DNA of 64,000 bases from Novosphingobium sp. (GTDB taxonomy: Bacteria > Pseudomonadota > Alphaproteobacteria > Sphingomonadales > Sphingomonadaceae): contig JADLHU010000086.1 in the NCBI GenBank assembly GCA_020848655.1, forward strand, positions 1-64,000, written 5' to 3'. Below the pieces are notes generated by a model. It was not told where the DNA came from. It was given only the letters and a program-made list of their open reading frames with translations, and searched no databases. Position 1 is the stretch's first letter. Each line of letters starts with the position of its first letter. This document shows, one piece after another, positions 50,952 to 60,649 of the stretch. Made by a program: the position numbers and the translations under genes.

Positions 50952-51614
50952 TCACAGCCGGCCGGCCTTCCACACCACCCGGCCGATCACCCGCACTTCG
51001 GCCATGGGCAGGTCGACGCGCGAATAGGCGTCGTTGTCGCTGATCAGGCCGATGGTGCCGGGCCGCCCCATGTCGAGCCGTTTCACCAGCAGCGCGCCTT
51101 CGACCATGACCACGTGGATGCCATCGCGCGGCGGGCGGGGCGTGCGATCGACCAGGATCTCGTCGCCATCGCGCAGCGTCGGTTCCATCGAATCGCCGGC
51201 AACCGCGATGGCCGACAGCATCGCCGGTTCCAGCCCCTGCCGCCGCAGCCAGTCGGCGGTGAAACCGAACGCGCCGACCGGTTGTTCGTCGTCCGCCAGC
51301 GCGCCCGGCCCGGCCGACGCCCCCAGCGCCAGGCGCGGCACCGCGACCCAGCCGACACGCGGGGCTTTTCCTTCGGGAATGGAGGAAATTTCCTCTGGCG
51401 CACCAAGCTCGCCCTCTGCCACGCCGAAGAAGCGCGCCAGCGTGCGGCGATCCGTCTCTTCCAGCTTGCGCGGGCTGCCCTTGCGCACAAATTGCTGGAG
51501 ATAGCTGGCATTGCGCCCGATCAGCGCGGAAAGCTGGGACAAGCTGATCCCGCGGCCTTCGGCCAGGGCCAGCAGGCGCGCGCGCGGATCGGCGGATGTC
51601 AGGGAAGAAGCCAT
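50952..51614 (-). CDS. S24/LexA-like HTH repressor
   Basis: N-terminal HTH LSQLSALIGRNASYLQQFVRKG, C-terminal IAVAGDSMEPTLRDGDEILVD and ALLVKRLDM. Confidence 0.9.
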   Translation of the reverse strand: MASSLTSADPRARLLALAEGRGISLSQLSALIGRNASYLQQFVRKGSPRKLEETDRRTLARFFGVAEGELGAPEEISSIPEGKAPRVGWVAVPRLALGASAGPGALADDEQPVGAFGFTADWLRRQGLEPAMLSAIAVAGDSMEPTLRDGDEILVDRTPRPPRDGIHVVMVEGALLVKRLDMGRPGTIGLISDNDAYSRVDLPMAEVRVIGRVVWKAGRL

Positions 51615-51618
51615 GGCC

Positions 51619-51654
51619 TTTTCCTAGACGAAGTATTTTTCCTAGACAAGTAGG
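51619..51654. promoter_or_regulatory. Direct-repeat operator/promoter candidate TACTT(C)GTCTAGGAAAA x2 upstream of the S24 repressor
   Basis: Two 16-17-nt repeats in tandem, 18-bp period, next to the repressor ATG. Confidence 0.45.
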
Positions 51655-51709
51655 ATTTCAATGGGAACAAATAGGGAACTTCGAATCGTCAGCACAACAG
51701 GGAGGCGAG

Positions 51710-51937
51710 ATGCTGATTCGCCAGATCGAAACATTCCTGCGCCGCACCGGCATGCCGTGGACCAAGTTCGGCCGGCTGGCCGCGCACGATCCGCGCTTCG
51801 TGGGGGATTTGCGCAACGGCCGCACGCCCCGCGCCGATACCGCCGCGCGCATCGAACGCTTCATGGCCGGCTACCTCGCCGGCCACCACCCCGCGCTTAC
51901 CGCCGAACACCCGTTGGAGAACCACCATGCAGATTGA
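51710..51937 (+). CDS. Small HTH-like conserved protein
   Basis: MLIRQIETFLRRTGMPWTKFGRLAAHDPRFVGDLRNGRTPRADTAARIERFM; divergent from the S24 repressor. Confidence 0.7.
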   Translation: MLIRQIETFLRRTGMPWTKFGRLAAHDPRFVGDLRNGRTPRADTAARIERFMAGYLAGHHPALTAEHPLENHHAD

Positions 51938-52301
51938 TCCCGCCGCCACGCGCTCGATGCTGGGCAATGCCGGCAGCGCGCGCCGTCCGCGCGAACCCTG
52001 GGCGCGGCTGCTCGATGCCGTGCTGCGGCTGGGCGGCGGCCAGGCCCGCCTGCTGCGCCATGCCGAACGGCCCTGGGCCAGCGCCACCTTCGCCGGCACG
52101 CGGCACACCGTGGCGCTGACGTTCGCTGGCGCGGGCGCGCAGGCCGCCGGCGAAGCCTTCATCGCCGCGCTGCCCGAGCACGAGTTCGCGATTCCCGGCC
52201 AGCTCGTCGCCGACGCGGCGATCGCCTCGGTCGATCAGGTCATGCTGCCCGAACCGCTGCTGACGGTGGAAGCCGAACTGCTGCTGCTGGACGATGCGTA
52301 A
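51927..52301 (+). CDS. Hypothetical protein
   Basis: 124 aa, overlaps the upstream stop by about 11 bp, coding bias. Confidence 0.6.
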   Translation: MQIDPAATRSMLGNAGSARRPREPWARLLDAVLRLGGGQARLLRHAERPWASATFAGTRHTVALTFAGAGAQAAGEAFIAALPEHEFAIPGQLVADAAIASVDQVMLPEPLLTVEAELLLLDDA

Positions 52302-52377
52302 GCCGTGAAGCGTCGCTAAAGGTGCCTGCATCGCCCCGAACGCCCGCACGGCGTCCGGGGCGATGCCATTCATGCGG

Positions 52378-54066
52378 CTACAGCGCCTTCGACAGTTCCT
52401 TGATCTCGATATTCAGGATGCGGTCGTTCTCGGTGTAATCGACCGGGCATTCGATCAGGTTCACGCCCGGCGTATCGCGGCAATGGGCGAGCAGTTCGCG
52501 CAAGTGCGCGGCGCTTTCCACGCGGTAGCCGTTGGCGCCATAGCTTTGCGCATATTTCACGAAATCGGGGTTGCCATACGTCAGCCCCCAGTCCTCGAAC
52601 CCCATGTTCGCCTGCTTCCATCGGATCATGCCATAGGAATTGTCGTTGAGGATCAGCACGGTGAGGTTGAGGCCAAGGCGGACCGCGGTTTCCATTTCCT
52701 GGCTGTTCATCATGAAGCCGCCATCGCCGCAGATCGCCATGACCTTGCGATCGGGATAGAGCATCGCGCTGGCCATGGCCGAGGGCAGCCCTGCCCCCAT
52801 CGTCGCCAGCGCGTTGTCCAGCAGCACGGTATTGGGCTTGCAGGCGGTATAGCCGCGCGCGAACCAGATCTTGTAGACGCCGTTATCCAGGCAGATGATG
52901 CCATCATCTGGCATCGCCGCGCGCACTTGCTGCACCAGGTGCGGCGGGAAGATCGGAAAACGCTCGTCCGCCGCCAGCTTGCCGGTGTGTTCGACTTCGG
53001 CCCGGCGATAGGCCAGCATGTGATCGAAGCTCCACTCGGGCGAAGGCTCGATCGCTTCCTTGATCTGCCAGATGGCGTTGGCGATATCGCCGATCACCTC
53101 GATATGCGGGAAGTAGACCGGATCGACTTCGGCGGTTTTCGTGGAAATGTGGATCACCTTGGGCGCGGCGCGGCCATGGCCCGGGTCTTCGCCTTCGTTG
53201 CGCATGAAGAACGGCGGCTTTTCGATCACATCGTGGCCGATGTTGACGATGCAGTCGCTGTCCTCGATCGCGCGGTGCACGAAGTCTCCGGCCGATAGCG
53301 CGGCGCAGCCCAGGAACATGGGGTGCCGTTCATCGATCACGCCCTTGCCAAGCTGGGTGGTGAGGAACGGGATGCCGGTCTTCTCCACGAACTCACTCAG
53401 CATCTTGCCGGTCATCTTGCGGTTCGCGCCGGCGCCGATCACCAGTACCGGCGATTTCGCGGCGCGCAGCGCATCCACCGCCCAGCGCACCGCCTTCACG
53501 TCGGCGGTGGGGCGGCGCACCTCGCTGCGCTGGAGCGGCCGGGCATGGGTATGCTCGTCGGCGATGTCCTCGGGCAGTTCGATATGGGTAGCGCCGGGCT
53601 TTTCCTCCTCGGCCAGGCGGAACGCCTCGCGGATGCGGCTGGGCAGGTTGTCCGATGACGCCATCTGGTGTGCGTACTTGGTGATCGGCCCCATCATCGA
53701 CACGACGTCGAGGATCTGGAAGCGGCCCTGCTTCGATTTCTTGATCGGCTTCTGGCCGGTGATCATCAGCATCGGCATGCCGCCCAGCGTGGCATAGGCG
53801 GCGGCGGTGACGAAGTTGGTCGCCCCCGGCCCCAGCGTGGCCAGGCACACGCCGGTCTTGCCGGTGTGGCGGCCATAGGTGGCGGCCATGAAGCCCGCGC
53901 CCTGTTCGTGCCGGGTCAGCACCAGCTTGATCGTCTGCGAGCGCGACAGCGAATCAAGGAGATCGAGATTTTCTTCGCCCGGAACGCCGAAGATATATTC
54001 GACGCCTTCCTTCTCAAGGCATTCGATGAACAGATCTGAAGCCTTCTGGCCGCTTTCTTCGGACAT
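52378..54066 (-). CDS. Acetolactate synthase large-subunit-like ThDP enzyme
   Basis: YIFGVPGEENLDLLDSL, LTRHEQGAGFMAATYGR, GDGGFMMNSQEMETAVRLGLNLTVLILNDNSYGMIRWKQ. Confidence 0.94.
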   Translation of the reverse strand: MSEESGQKASDLFIECLEKEGVEYIFGVPGEENLDLLDSLSRSQTIKLVLTRHEQGAGFMAATYGRHTGKTGVCLATLGPGATNFVTAAAYATLGGMPMLMITGQKPIKKSKQGRFQILDVVSMMGPITKYAHQMASSDNLPSRIREAFRLAEEEKPGATHIELPEDIADEHTHARPLQRSEVRRPTADVKAVRWAVDALRAAKSPVLVIGAGANRKMTGKMLSEFVEKTGIPFLTTQLGKGVIDERHPMFLGCAALSAGDFVHRAIEDSDCIVNIGHDVIEKPPFFMRNEGEDPGHGRAAPKVIHISTKTAEVDPVYFPHIEVIGDIANAIWQIKEAIEPSPEWSFDHMLAYRRAEVEHTGKLAADERFPIFPPHLVQQVRAAMPDDGIICLDNGVYKIWFARGYTACKPNTVLLDNALATMGAGLPSAMASAMLYPDRKVMAICGDGGFMMNSQEMETAVRLGLNLTVLILNDNSYGMIRWKQANMGFEDWGLTYGNPDFVKYAQSYGANGYRVESAAHLRELLAHCRDTPGVNLIECPVDYTENDRILNIEIKELSKAL

Positions 54067-54197
54067 GCTGTATTCCCCCCGGTGCCATGCCCCCGCAACC
54101 GCGCGGTGGCGGGTCATCCTGCATTATTGTGCGGATTGATCCCTTCAGTCCCGTTACCGAACCTGTACCAGCCGCCGCGCCAATAGCCAGCCCCGGC

Positions 54198-54698
54198 TTA
54201 CCGCCCGGCGGCGCGCGCCAGCGCTTCGTCCTCGGCAATCGTTTCACGGATGGTCAGGCCCAGCCCGCGCGGCATGTCGGGCGTGAACAGGTCGTCCACA
54301 CGCCATTCGCCGCCTTCGCGCACGAAGACCAGCCGCGCGGTGCGCGTGGCCCCACCGCCCAGCGCAAAGCGCACCGAAACCCGCGCCGCGCCCGAACGCA
54401 GCCGTTCGCGCCGGGTAATGGCCAGGCGGAACGCGGCCGGCTCCCAGTCCTGGCACTGGCAGAACCAGTCGCCATCGCTGAGCCGGTCCGGCTCGTCCGC
54501 CGGCGTGACCTTGCGCCAGCGCGCCAGCAGCGCCGCGATCCGCGCCGAATAGATCGGCGCGTCGAGCAGGCCGGGCGGCATCGCCGGATCGGCATAGGGG
54601 GCGTAGATGCGCCGCACCAGCGCATCCACCGCCGCTTGCTCCGCCGCCGGCAGCGCGGCGGCGGACAACAGCAGCGCGGGCAGGATCGCTATGGCCAT
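54198..54698 (-). CDS. Exported hypothetical protein (DUF3828-like)
   Basis: Signal-like N-terminus, VDALVRRIYAPYADP, LVFVREGGEWRVDDLFTPD. Confidence 0.6.
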   Translation of the reverse strand: MAIAILPALLLSAAALPAAEQAAVDALVRRIYAPYADPAMPPGLLDAPIYSARIAALLARWRKVTPADEPDRLSDGDWFCQCQDWEPAAFRLAITRRERLRSGAARVSVRFALGGGATRTARLVFVREGGEWRVDDLFTPDMPRGLGLTIRETIAEDEALARAAGR

Positions 54699-54750
54699 CT
54701 ATTCCCCCTTGGCAGGCGCGCGATCTTATCGAGCCGGCCGGCCGGCCGCG

Positions 54751-56211
54751 TCAAGCGCCGAGTTTCCAGTCCCAGCCAAGCGGATCGCCGTCCATCGCCT
54801 CGACCCCTTGCGCCGCCAGTTCATCGCGCAGCGCATCGGACGTGGCGAAGTCCTTCGCGGCGCGCGCGGCCTTGCGCCGCACGAGGATCGCCTCGATCTC
54901 CGTCTCGGTGATCGTCGCGGCGCTGGGGCGAATGCGCAAGTCCGTGCGGTCGAGCGTCAGCAGGCCAAGCCCCAGCACCGCATCGAGCGCGGCGATGGCG
55001 GCCCGCTTCTCGCCGGCGTCCACCTTTTTCAGCGCCAGCGTTTCGTCCAGCACGGTCAGCGCGACGGGGGTGTTGAGATCGTCGGACAGGGCCGCGTCGA
55101 ACCGCGCGATCAGCGGCAGCACTTTCGCGCCGACACACCCTTCGGCGTGTTGCAAGGGCTGAACCGCCATGACCATCCGCTTCAGCCGCGTCAGCGCCGC
55201 GCCGAGGCCGTCCCACGAGAATTCCAGCTCGCCGCGATAGTGCGCCTGCAGGCACATCAGCCGGTAAGCGAGCGGGTGATAGCCCTTGTCGATCAAGAGC
55301 TGCAGCCGCAGGAATTCGCCCGAGGACTTGCTCATCTTGCCTGATCGTTCGACCAGGAAGTTGTTGTGCATCCAGATGCGCGCGCCCGAATTGGCCGGCA
55401 CGTCCAGCCCGTTGGTGCAGCAGAACGCCTGGTTCTGGGCGATTTCGTTGGGGTGATGGATTTCGCGGTGATCGATGCCGCCGGTGTGGATATCGAACGG
55501 GAAGCCAAGCAGTCGCCCGCTCATCACCGAGCATTCCAGATGCCAGCCCGGCGCGCCCCGGCCCCAGGGCGAATCCCATTCCATCTGGCGCTTTTCGCCT
55601 TCTGGCGTCTTGCGCCAGATCGCGAAGTCGGCCGGGTGGCGCTTGCCGTCCACCGGATCGATGCGGCTTTCGCCCTCCGCTTCGCTGGCATCGGTGGCGG
55701 TGCGCGCCAGCCGGCCGTAATCGGCCACCGTGGTCACATCGAAATAGAGGCCCGAGGGCAGTTCATAGCAGTGCCGATCCGCGATCGACTGCGCGAATTC
55801 GATCATCTGCGGCACATATTGCGTGGCGATCGACCATTGCGCCGGCTCACGGATGTTCAGCGCCCGCACATCGGCCCAGTAGGCTTCGGTATAGTGCTGC
55901 GCGATGTCCCAGATCGACTGCGCGCGGTCCTTCGCGGCCTTTTCCAGCTTGTCTTCGCCCGCATCGGCATCGTCGGTCAGGTGGCCGACATCGGTGATGT
56001 TGATGACGTGGGTCAGCCGATAGCCCTTGAAGCTCAGCGTGCGGCCCAGCACATCGGCGAAGACATAGGCGCGCATGTTGCCGATGTGCGGATAGTTGTA
56101 GACCGTCGGCCCGCACGAATAGACGCGCGCCTCGCCCGGATGGACGGGTTCGAACGCTTCAAGCTGGCGAGTCAGGCTGTTGAACAGCTTCAGGGGAACG
56201 GCTTGGGTCAT
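54751..56211 (-). CDS. cysS: Cysteinyl-tRNA synthetase
   Basis: VYSCGPTVYNYPHIGNMRAYVFAD, GWHLECSVMS, KMSKSSGEFLRL. Confidence 0.97.
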   Translation of the reverse strand: MTQAVPLKLFNSLTRQLEAFEPVHPGEARVYSCGPTVYNYPHIGNMRAYVFADVLGRTLSFKGYRLTHVINITDVGHLTDDADAGEDKLEKAAKDRAQSIWDIAQHYTEAYWADVRALNIREPAQWSIATQYVPQMIEFAQSIADRHCYELPSGLYFDVTTVADYGRLARTATDASEAEGESRIDPVDGKRHPADFAIWRKTPEGEKRQMEWDSPWGRGAPGWHLECSVMSGRLLGFPFDIHTGGIDHREIHHPNEIAQNQAFCCTNGLDVPANSGARIWMHNNFLVERSGKMSKSSGEFLRLQLLIDKGYHPLAYRLMCLQAHYRGELEFSWDGLGAALTRLKRMVMAVQPLQHAEGCVGAKVLPLIARFDAALSDDLNTPVALTVLDETLALKKVDAGEKRAAIAALDAVLGLGLLTLDRTDLRIRPSAATITETEIEAILVRRKAARAAKDFATSDALRDELAAQGVEAMDGDPLGWDWKLGA

Positions 56212-56227
56212 GGCCCGCGCCTTACGG

Positions 56228-57139
56228 TCAAGCCGCGTGGGCGGCAAGCAGCAGCGCAAGGCCCGCCAGCACCAGCGCCAGCCCCAGCCACTCGTTCCGG
56301 CCCAGCGCCTTGCCGCCCGAAAAGCGGCGCGAGACGAGCGCCGCCAGCGGCATCTCGATCAGCGCCAGCGTGCGCACGTTCGCGGCCGGGGTCAGCGAAA
56401 AGGCGATGAACCAGCCGGACGACGCCAGCGCCCCCAGAAACCCCGCCCCCAGGCTGGCGCGCCATTCGCGCAGCGACCCGACAAAGGCCTCGCGGTCGCG
56501 CAGCGCCAGCCACAGGCCGAGCAGCACGCTCTGGATCGCCAGCGACAGGGCCAGCATGGTCAGGCTGCGCAGCACCGCGCCGCCTTCGGGCACCGCCTCT
56601 ATCGCGGCGCGAAAGGCGATTGCCGACAGGCCGAACAGCCCGCCGCCCAGCATGCCCGCGCCGATCAGCCGCCCCTCGCTAAGCAGCAGCCGCGCCTCGC
56701 CCGGCCGGATCGACGACAGCACCACCCCCGCCGTCACCACGCCGATCGCCAGCCAGGACAGCGGCGACAGCACATCGCCGATCAGCGCCACGCCCAGCAA
56801 GGCGACGATCACCGGCTCGGTCTTGATATAGGCATAGGCGACCCCGAAGGCGCGCGCCTTCATCACCACCAGCATCAGCGCGGTCGCGCCGATCTGCGCC
56901 ACCGCGCCCAGCGCGCACCACGCCAGCGCCGTGCCGCCAACGGGCGGCAGGCCGGTGCCACCGATCGCCAGCGCCAGCGCCAGGAACAGCAGCGCGAAGG
57001 GAAAGCCGAAGACGAAGCGCACCTGCGTTGCGCCCAGCGTGCCGATCTTGCCGGTCAGGCTGGCCTGCGCGCCATTGCGGAACACTTGCGCCGTCGCGGC
57101 GCCGATCGTGACCGGCACCCACAGGAGCGGCACAGCCAC
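56228..57139 (-). CDS. DMT/EamA-family transporter
   Basis: About 10 hydrophobic segments, internal EamA duplication. Confidence 0.88.
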   Translation of the reverse strand: MAVPLLWVPVTIGAATAQVFRNGAQASLTGKIGTLGATQVRFVFGFPFALLFLALALAIGGTGLPPVGGTALAWCALGAVAQIGATALMLVVMKARAFGVAYAYIKTEPVIVALLGVALIGDVLSPLSWLAIGVVTAGVVLSSIRPGEARLLLSEGRLIGAGMLGGGLFGLSAIAFRAAIEAVPEGGAVLRSLTMLALSLAIQSVLLGLWLALRDREAFVGSLREWRASLGAGFLGALASSGWFIAFSLTPAANVRTLALIEMPLAALVSRRFSGGKALGRNEWLGLALVLAGLALLLAAHAA

Positions 57140-57140
57140 C

Positions 57141-58955
57141 TCAATCGTCCTCGAACAGGCCCGCGAGCTGTTCGATCATCGTGCCGCCAAGCTGCTCCAC
57201 GTCCATGATCGTCACCGCGCGCTTGTAATAACGCGTCACGTCATGACCGATGCCGATGGCGACGATCTGGACCGGGGATTGCCGCTCGATCCAGTCGATC
57301 ACCTTGCGCAAGTGCTGTTCGAGATAGCCGGCGCTGTTCACCGACAGCGTCGAATCGTCCACCGGCGCGCCATCGGAAATGACCATCAGGATGCGGCGGT
57401 CCTCGGGCCGGGCAAGCAGGCGCGAATGCGCCCAGAGCAGCGCCTCGCCGTCGATGTTTTCCTTCAGCAGCCCTTCGCGCATCATCAGGCCCAGGTTGCG
57501 GCGCGCGCGGCGCCACGGCTCGTCGGCCTTCTTGTAGACGATATGGCGCAAGTCATTCAGGCGGCCGGGCTGTGCCGGCTTGCCGTTGTTGAGCCAGGCC
57601 TCGCGGCTTTGCCCGCCCTTCCAGGCGCGCGTGGTGAAGCCCAGGATCTCGGTCTTCACGCCGCAGCGTTCCAGCGTGCGGGCCAGCACGTCGGCGCTGA
57701 TCGCGGCGATGGAAATCGGCCGCCCGCGCATCGATCCCGAATTGTCGATCAGCAGCGTGACGATGGTGTCCTTGAACTGGACGTCGCGTTCGATCTTGTA
57801 GGACAGCGAATGGCCGGGCGAGATGACGACGCGCGCCAGCCGCGCCGCATCGAGCATGCCTTCTTCCTGGTCGAAATCCCAACTGCGGTTCTGCTGCGCC
57901 ATCAGCCGCCGCTGCAACCGGTTGGCCAGCTTGGTGACGATGCCCTGAAGCCCCTTCAACTGCGCATCGAGATAGGCGCGCAGCCGGGTCAGTTCCTCTT
58001 CGTCGCACAAGTCCCCCGCGCCGACCACTTCGTCGAAGGCGGTGGTGAAGGTGCGATAATCGAAGGCATCGGAAAGGTCGTGCCACTGGCGGTTGGGGCG
58101 GACCGGCAGCATGCCCTCCTCGCCCTCATCGCCATCGTCGACATCATCGGCGTCGTCCGAACTGTCGCTTTGCGAATCGCTGTCGCCGTCGTCCTCGCCC
58201 TCGCTGGGTTCGGCGGCGGCTTCGGACGGGTTCTGGTCGTCGCCGGTGTTCTCGCCGTCTTCCTGCTCTTCGGTTTCCTGATCGCCGTCCTGGTCGTCGT
58301 TGTCCTCGGGCGGGAGGTCGTAAGGCTCCATCCGCGTGAGTTCGAGATGCTGGAGCATGTCGAGCGAGCGCTGCTGGAAGGCCTTCTGATCATCGAGCGA
58401 GGCGGCCAGCGCATCGAAATCGCCGGCGGCCTTGTCCTCGATCCAGCCGCGCATCATGTCGACGCCGGCCTGCGCGGCGGCGGGGATCGCCTGCCCGGTC
58501 AACCTTTCGCGCAGCAGCAGCGCCAGCGCGGCCTGCACCGGCACTTCATCGGGCGTGCGGGCGCGCGTGATCGGATCGCCGCCAATGCGCACTTCGGTGG
58601 CCGCGTCCAGGTTGTCGCGGATGCCGGCATAGGCGTTGGCTCCCAGCGCTTCGTAGCGGACCAGTTCCACCGCATCGTAGCAGGCCCGCGCCGCCGGCTC
58701 GACCGGGGCATGGCGATTGTGTAGCGCATCGTTGTGGTGGCGCAGCTTCAGCGCGAAACTGTCGGCAAAGCCGCGCGCTTCCATCGCCGCCGCGCGCGGC
58801 AGGTTGCGCCCCGGCATCGGCAAGCGAAAGGTGTGGCCCGACTGGCTGGGCGCGTCGGCCGTCCAGTTGACCTCGACCTCGGCATCGTGCGCCAGCGCCC
58901 GCGACGCCCCGGTGAGGACGGATTTGAAGCGATCTGCGGGGGATTCGTCGGACAT
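57141..58955 (-). CDS. cobT: Cobaltochelatase subunit CobT-like
   Basis: Central acidic tract, C-terminal [61 protein letters not shown]. Confidence 0.95.
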   Translation of the reverse strand: MSDESPADRFKSVLTGASRALAHDAEVEVNWTADAPSQSGHTFRLPMPGRNLPRAAAMEARGFADSFALKLRHHNDALHNRHAPVEPAARACYDAVELVRYEALGANAYAGIRDNLDAATEVRIGGDPITRARTPDEVPVQAALALLLRERLTGQAIPAAAQAGVDMMRGWIEDKAAGDFDALAASLDDQKAFQQRSLDMLQHLELTRMEPYDLPPEDNDDQDGDQETEEQEDGENTGDDQNPSEAAAEPSEGEDDGDSDSQSDSSDDADDVDDGDEGEEGMLPVRPNRQWHDLSDAFDYRTFTTAFDEVVGAGDLCDEEELTRLRAYLDAQLKGLQGIVTKLANRLQRRLMAQQNRSWDFDQEEGMLDAARLARVVISPGHSLSYKIERDVQFKDTIVTLLIDNSGSMRGRPISIAAISADVLARTLERCGVKTEILGFTTRAWKGGQSREAWLNNGKPAQPGRLNDLRHIVYKKADEPWRRARRNLGLMMREGLLKENIDGEALLWAHSRLLARPEDRRILMVISDGAPVDDSTLSVNSAGYLEQHLRKVIDWIERQSPVQIVAIGIGHDVTRYYKRAVTIMDVEQLGGTMIEQLAGLFEDD

Positions 58956-58980
58956 CTATGGACTTCGCGCTACCCTGGGC

Positions 58981-59075
58981 ATCATCCTGAACGCGTTTCA
59001 GGATCCATTTCGCCTTGAACTCGGCAGCCAAGCTTGGGGCACAATGGATGCCGAAACAAGTTCGGCATGACGAAG
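58981..59075. repeat. REP/BIME-like inverted-repeat element, related to 50000-50155
   Basis: CATCCTGAACGCGTTTCAGGATCCATTTC ... AATGGATGCCGAAACAAGTTCGGCATGACGA. Confidence 0.75.
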
Positions 59076-59106
59076 AATTGGCCATAAGGCCTTAGATCGA
59101 CCGGCC

Positions 59107-59757
59107 TTAGATCGATTGGCCCGTCTTGGCCCAGTCGGCCAGGAAGCCTTCGATGCCCTTGTCGGTCAGCACGTGCTTGAACAGGCTGCGGATCACCGAG
59201 GGCGGCATCGTGGCGACATCGGCGCCGATCTTGGCGCTTTCCAGAACGTGGATCGGATGGCGGACCGAAGCGACGAGGATTTCGGTGGCGAAGGCGTAGT
59301 TGTCGTAGATCAGGCGAATGTCGTTGATCAGCGCCATGCCATCGAAGCCGTTGTCGTCGTGCCGGCCGACGAAGGGCGAAATGAACGTCGCCCCGGCCTT
59401 GGCCGCGAGCAGCGCCTGGTTGGCCGAAAAGCACAGCGTGACGTTGACCATCGTGCCGTCGCTGGTCAGCTTCTTGCAGGTCTTCAGGCCATCGACGGTC
59501 AGCGGCACCTTGATGCACACGTTATCCGCGATCTTGCGCAGGATTTCAGCCTCGCGCATCATCCCGGCGTGATCGAGCGCGACCACTTCGGCGCTGACCG
59601 GCCCATCGACGATGCCGCAGATTTCCCGCGTCACCTCCATGAAGTCGCGCCCCGACTTGGCGATCAGCGAAGGATTGGTGGTCACGCCATCGAGCAGGCC
59701 GGTTTCGGCGAGGTCGGCGATCTCCTGGGTGTCGGCGGTATCGACGAAGAACTTCAT
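59107..59757 (-). CDS. Transaldolase (fructose-6-phosphate aldolase-like, TalB/FSA type)
   Basis: [69 protein letters not shown]. Confidence 0.95.
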   Translation of the reverse strand: MKFFVDTADTQEIADLAETGLLDGVTTNPSLIAKSGRDFMEVTREICGIVDGPVSAEVVALDHAGMMREAEILRKIADNVCIKVPLTVDGLKTCKKLTSDGTMVNVTLCFSANQALLAAKAGATFISPFVGRHDDNGFDGMALINDIRLIYDNYAFATEILVASVRHPIHVLESAKIGADVATMPPSVIRSLFKHVLTDKGIEGFLADWAKTGQSI

Positions 59758-59876
59758 GGTCACTCCAACCGGATAAGGGATTCGCGAAAGCCTATAGCCA
59801 CGCGGGGGCCGTGGCACCAACCCCCGCCGTCACCTGCCCCCGAACCTTTCAGGCCCGAACCTTGAGGCCCGACCCT

Positions 59877-60569
59877 TCAGGCCCCGCGCAAGGCCGCGAC
59901 CAGCGCCGCATCGCCCGTGGCTTGGGGATTGGCGCGGATGCGCGCTTCGGCGGCGCCGATCTCGTACCAGATGCCGTTGTCGGCGACGAGCGCCACCGCA
60001 TGCGCCACGTCGCGCAGCGTCACGCCCGCCAGCAGCGCCACGGCCTGGGTGACGGTGGGATCGTTCTGCGCGGCCAGCGTCTGCTGCAGCGGCGGGATCA
60101 TGGCATTGACCAGCCCCACGCCCGTTTCCAGCCGCAGCGCCGAAGTGGCCGACGTGATCCGCCCATGCAGGATCGCGGCGGGATCGGCCACCGCCAGCTT
60201 GCGCGCCGCATCCTGCACGCCGGCTTCCGCCCCGCGCGCGCCGGCTTCGGCGAAGATGTTGAGCTTGTATTCCAGATCGAAGCGGAACGCATCGTTGGCC
60301 AGCGGCGTGCCGGCCACGGCGGGCGTCTTGCGGAACAGGATCGGCAGCGGAAAGCGCGCGACGCGGCTGTTCCAGAAGCCCTGGCTGGCGCTCAGCCGGG
60401 CGAAGGCATCCTGCGTGGCGCGGCCCAGCAGGCGGCGGATGGCATCGGTGCCCGCGTCGGCGGCGGCCGCTTGCGCGCGCGCCATTCCGGGCAGCGCCAA
60501 GGACCCCACGGCCAGCGCGCCGACAAGAAAGCCACGACGCCCCAGGGCTTCGGATGCTGATGCAGGCAT
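59877..60569 (-). CDS. DUF4197 domain-containing exported protein
   Basis: Tat/Sec-like N-terminus RRGFLVGALAVGSLALPGMARA, ATQDAFARLSASQGFWNS, RANPQATGDAALVAALRGA. Confidence 0.85.
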   Translation of the reverse strand: MPASASEALGRRGFLVGALAVGSLALPGMARAQAAAADAGTDAIRRLLGRATQDAFARLSASQGFWNSRVARFPLPILFRKTPAVAGTPLANDAFRFDLEYKLNIFAEAGARGAEAGVQDAARKLAVADPAAILHGRITSATSALRLETGVGLVNAMIPPLQQTLAAQNDPTVTQAVALLAGVTLRDVAHAVALVADNGIWYEIGAAEARIRANPQATGDAALVAALRGA

Positions 60570-60649
60570 AGAGGCACTCCCATAAAATACGCGATTGATT
60601 CTGCTCGCCCCTGTTGGGGGGGCGCATCACTACCCTATATGGCCCACGG

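Noticed and set aside
57900-58330. Highly acidic low-complexity segment in the minus-strand ORF
   Set aside because: The acidic linker is a normal feature of CobT-type cobaltochelatase subunits.
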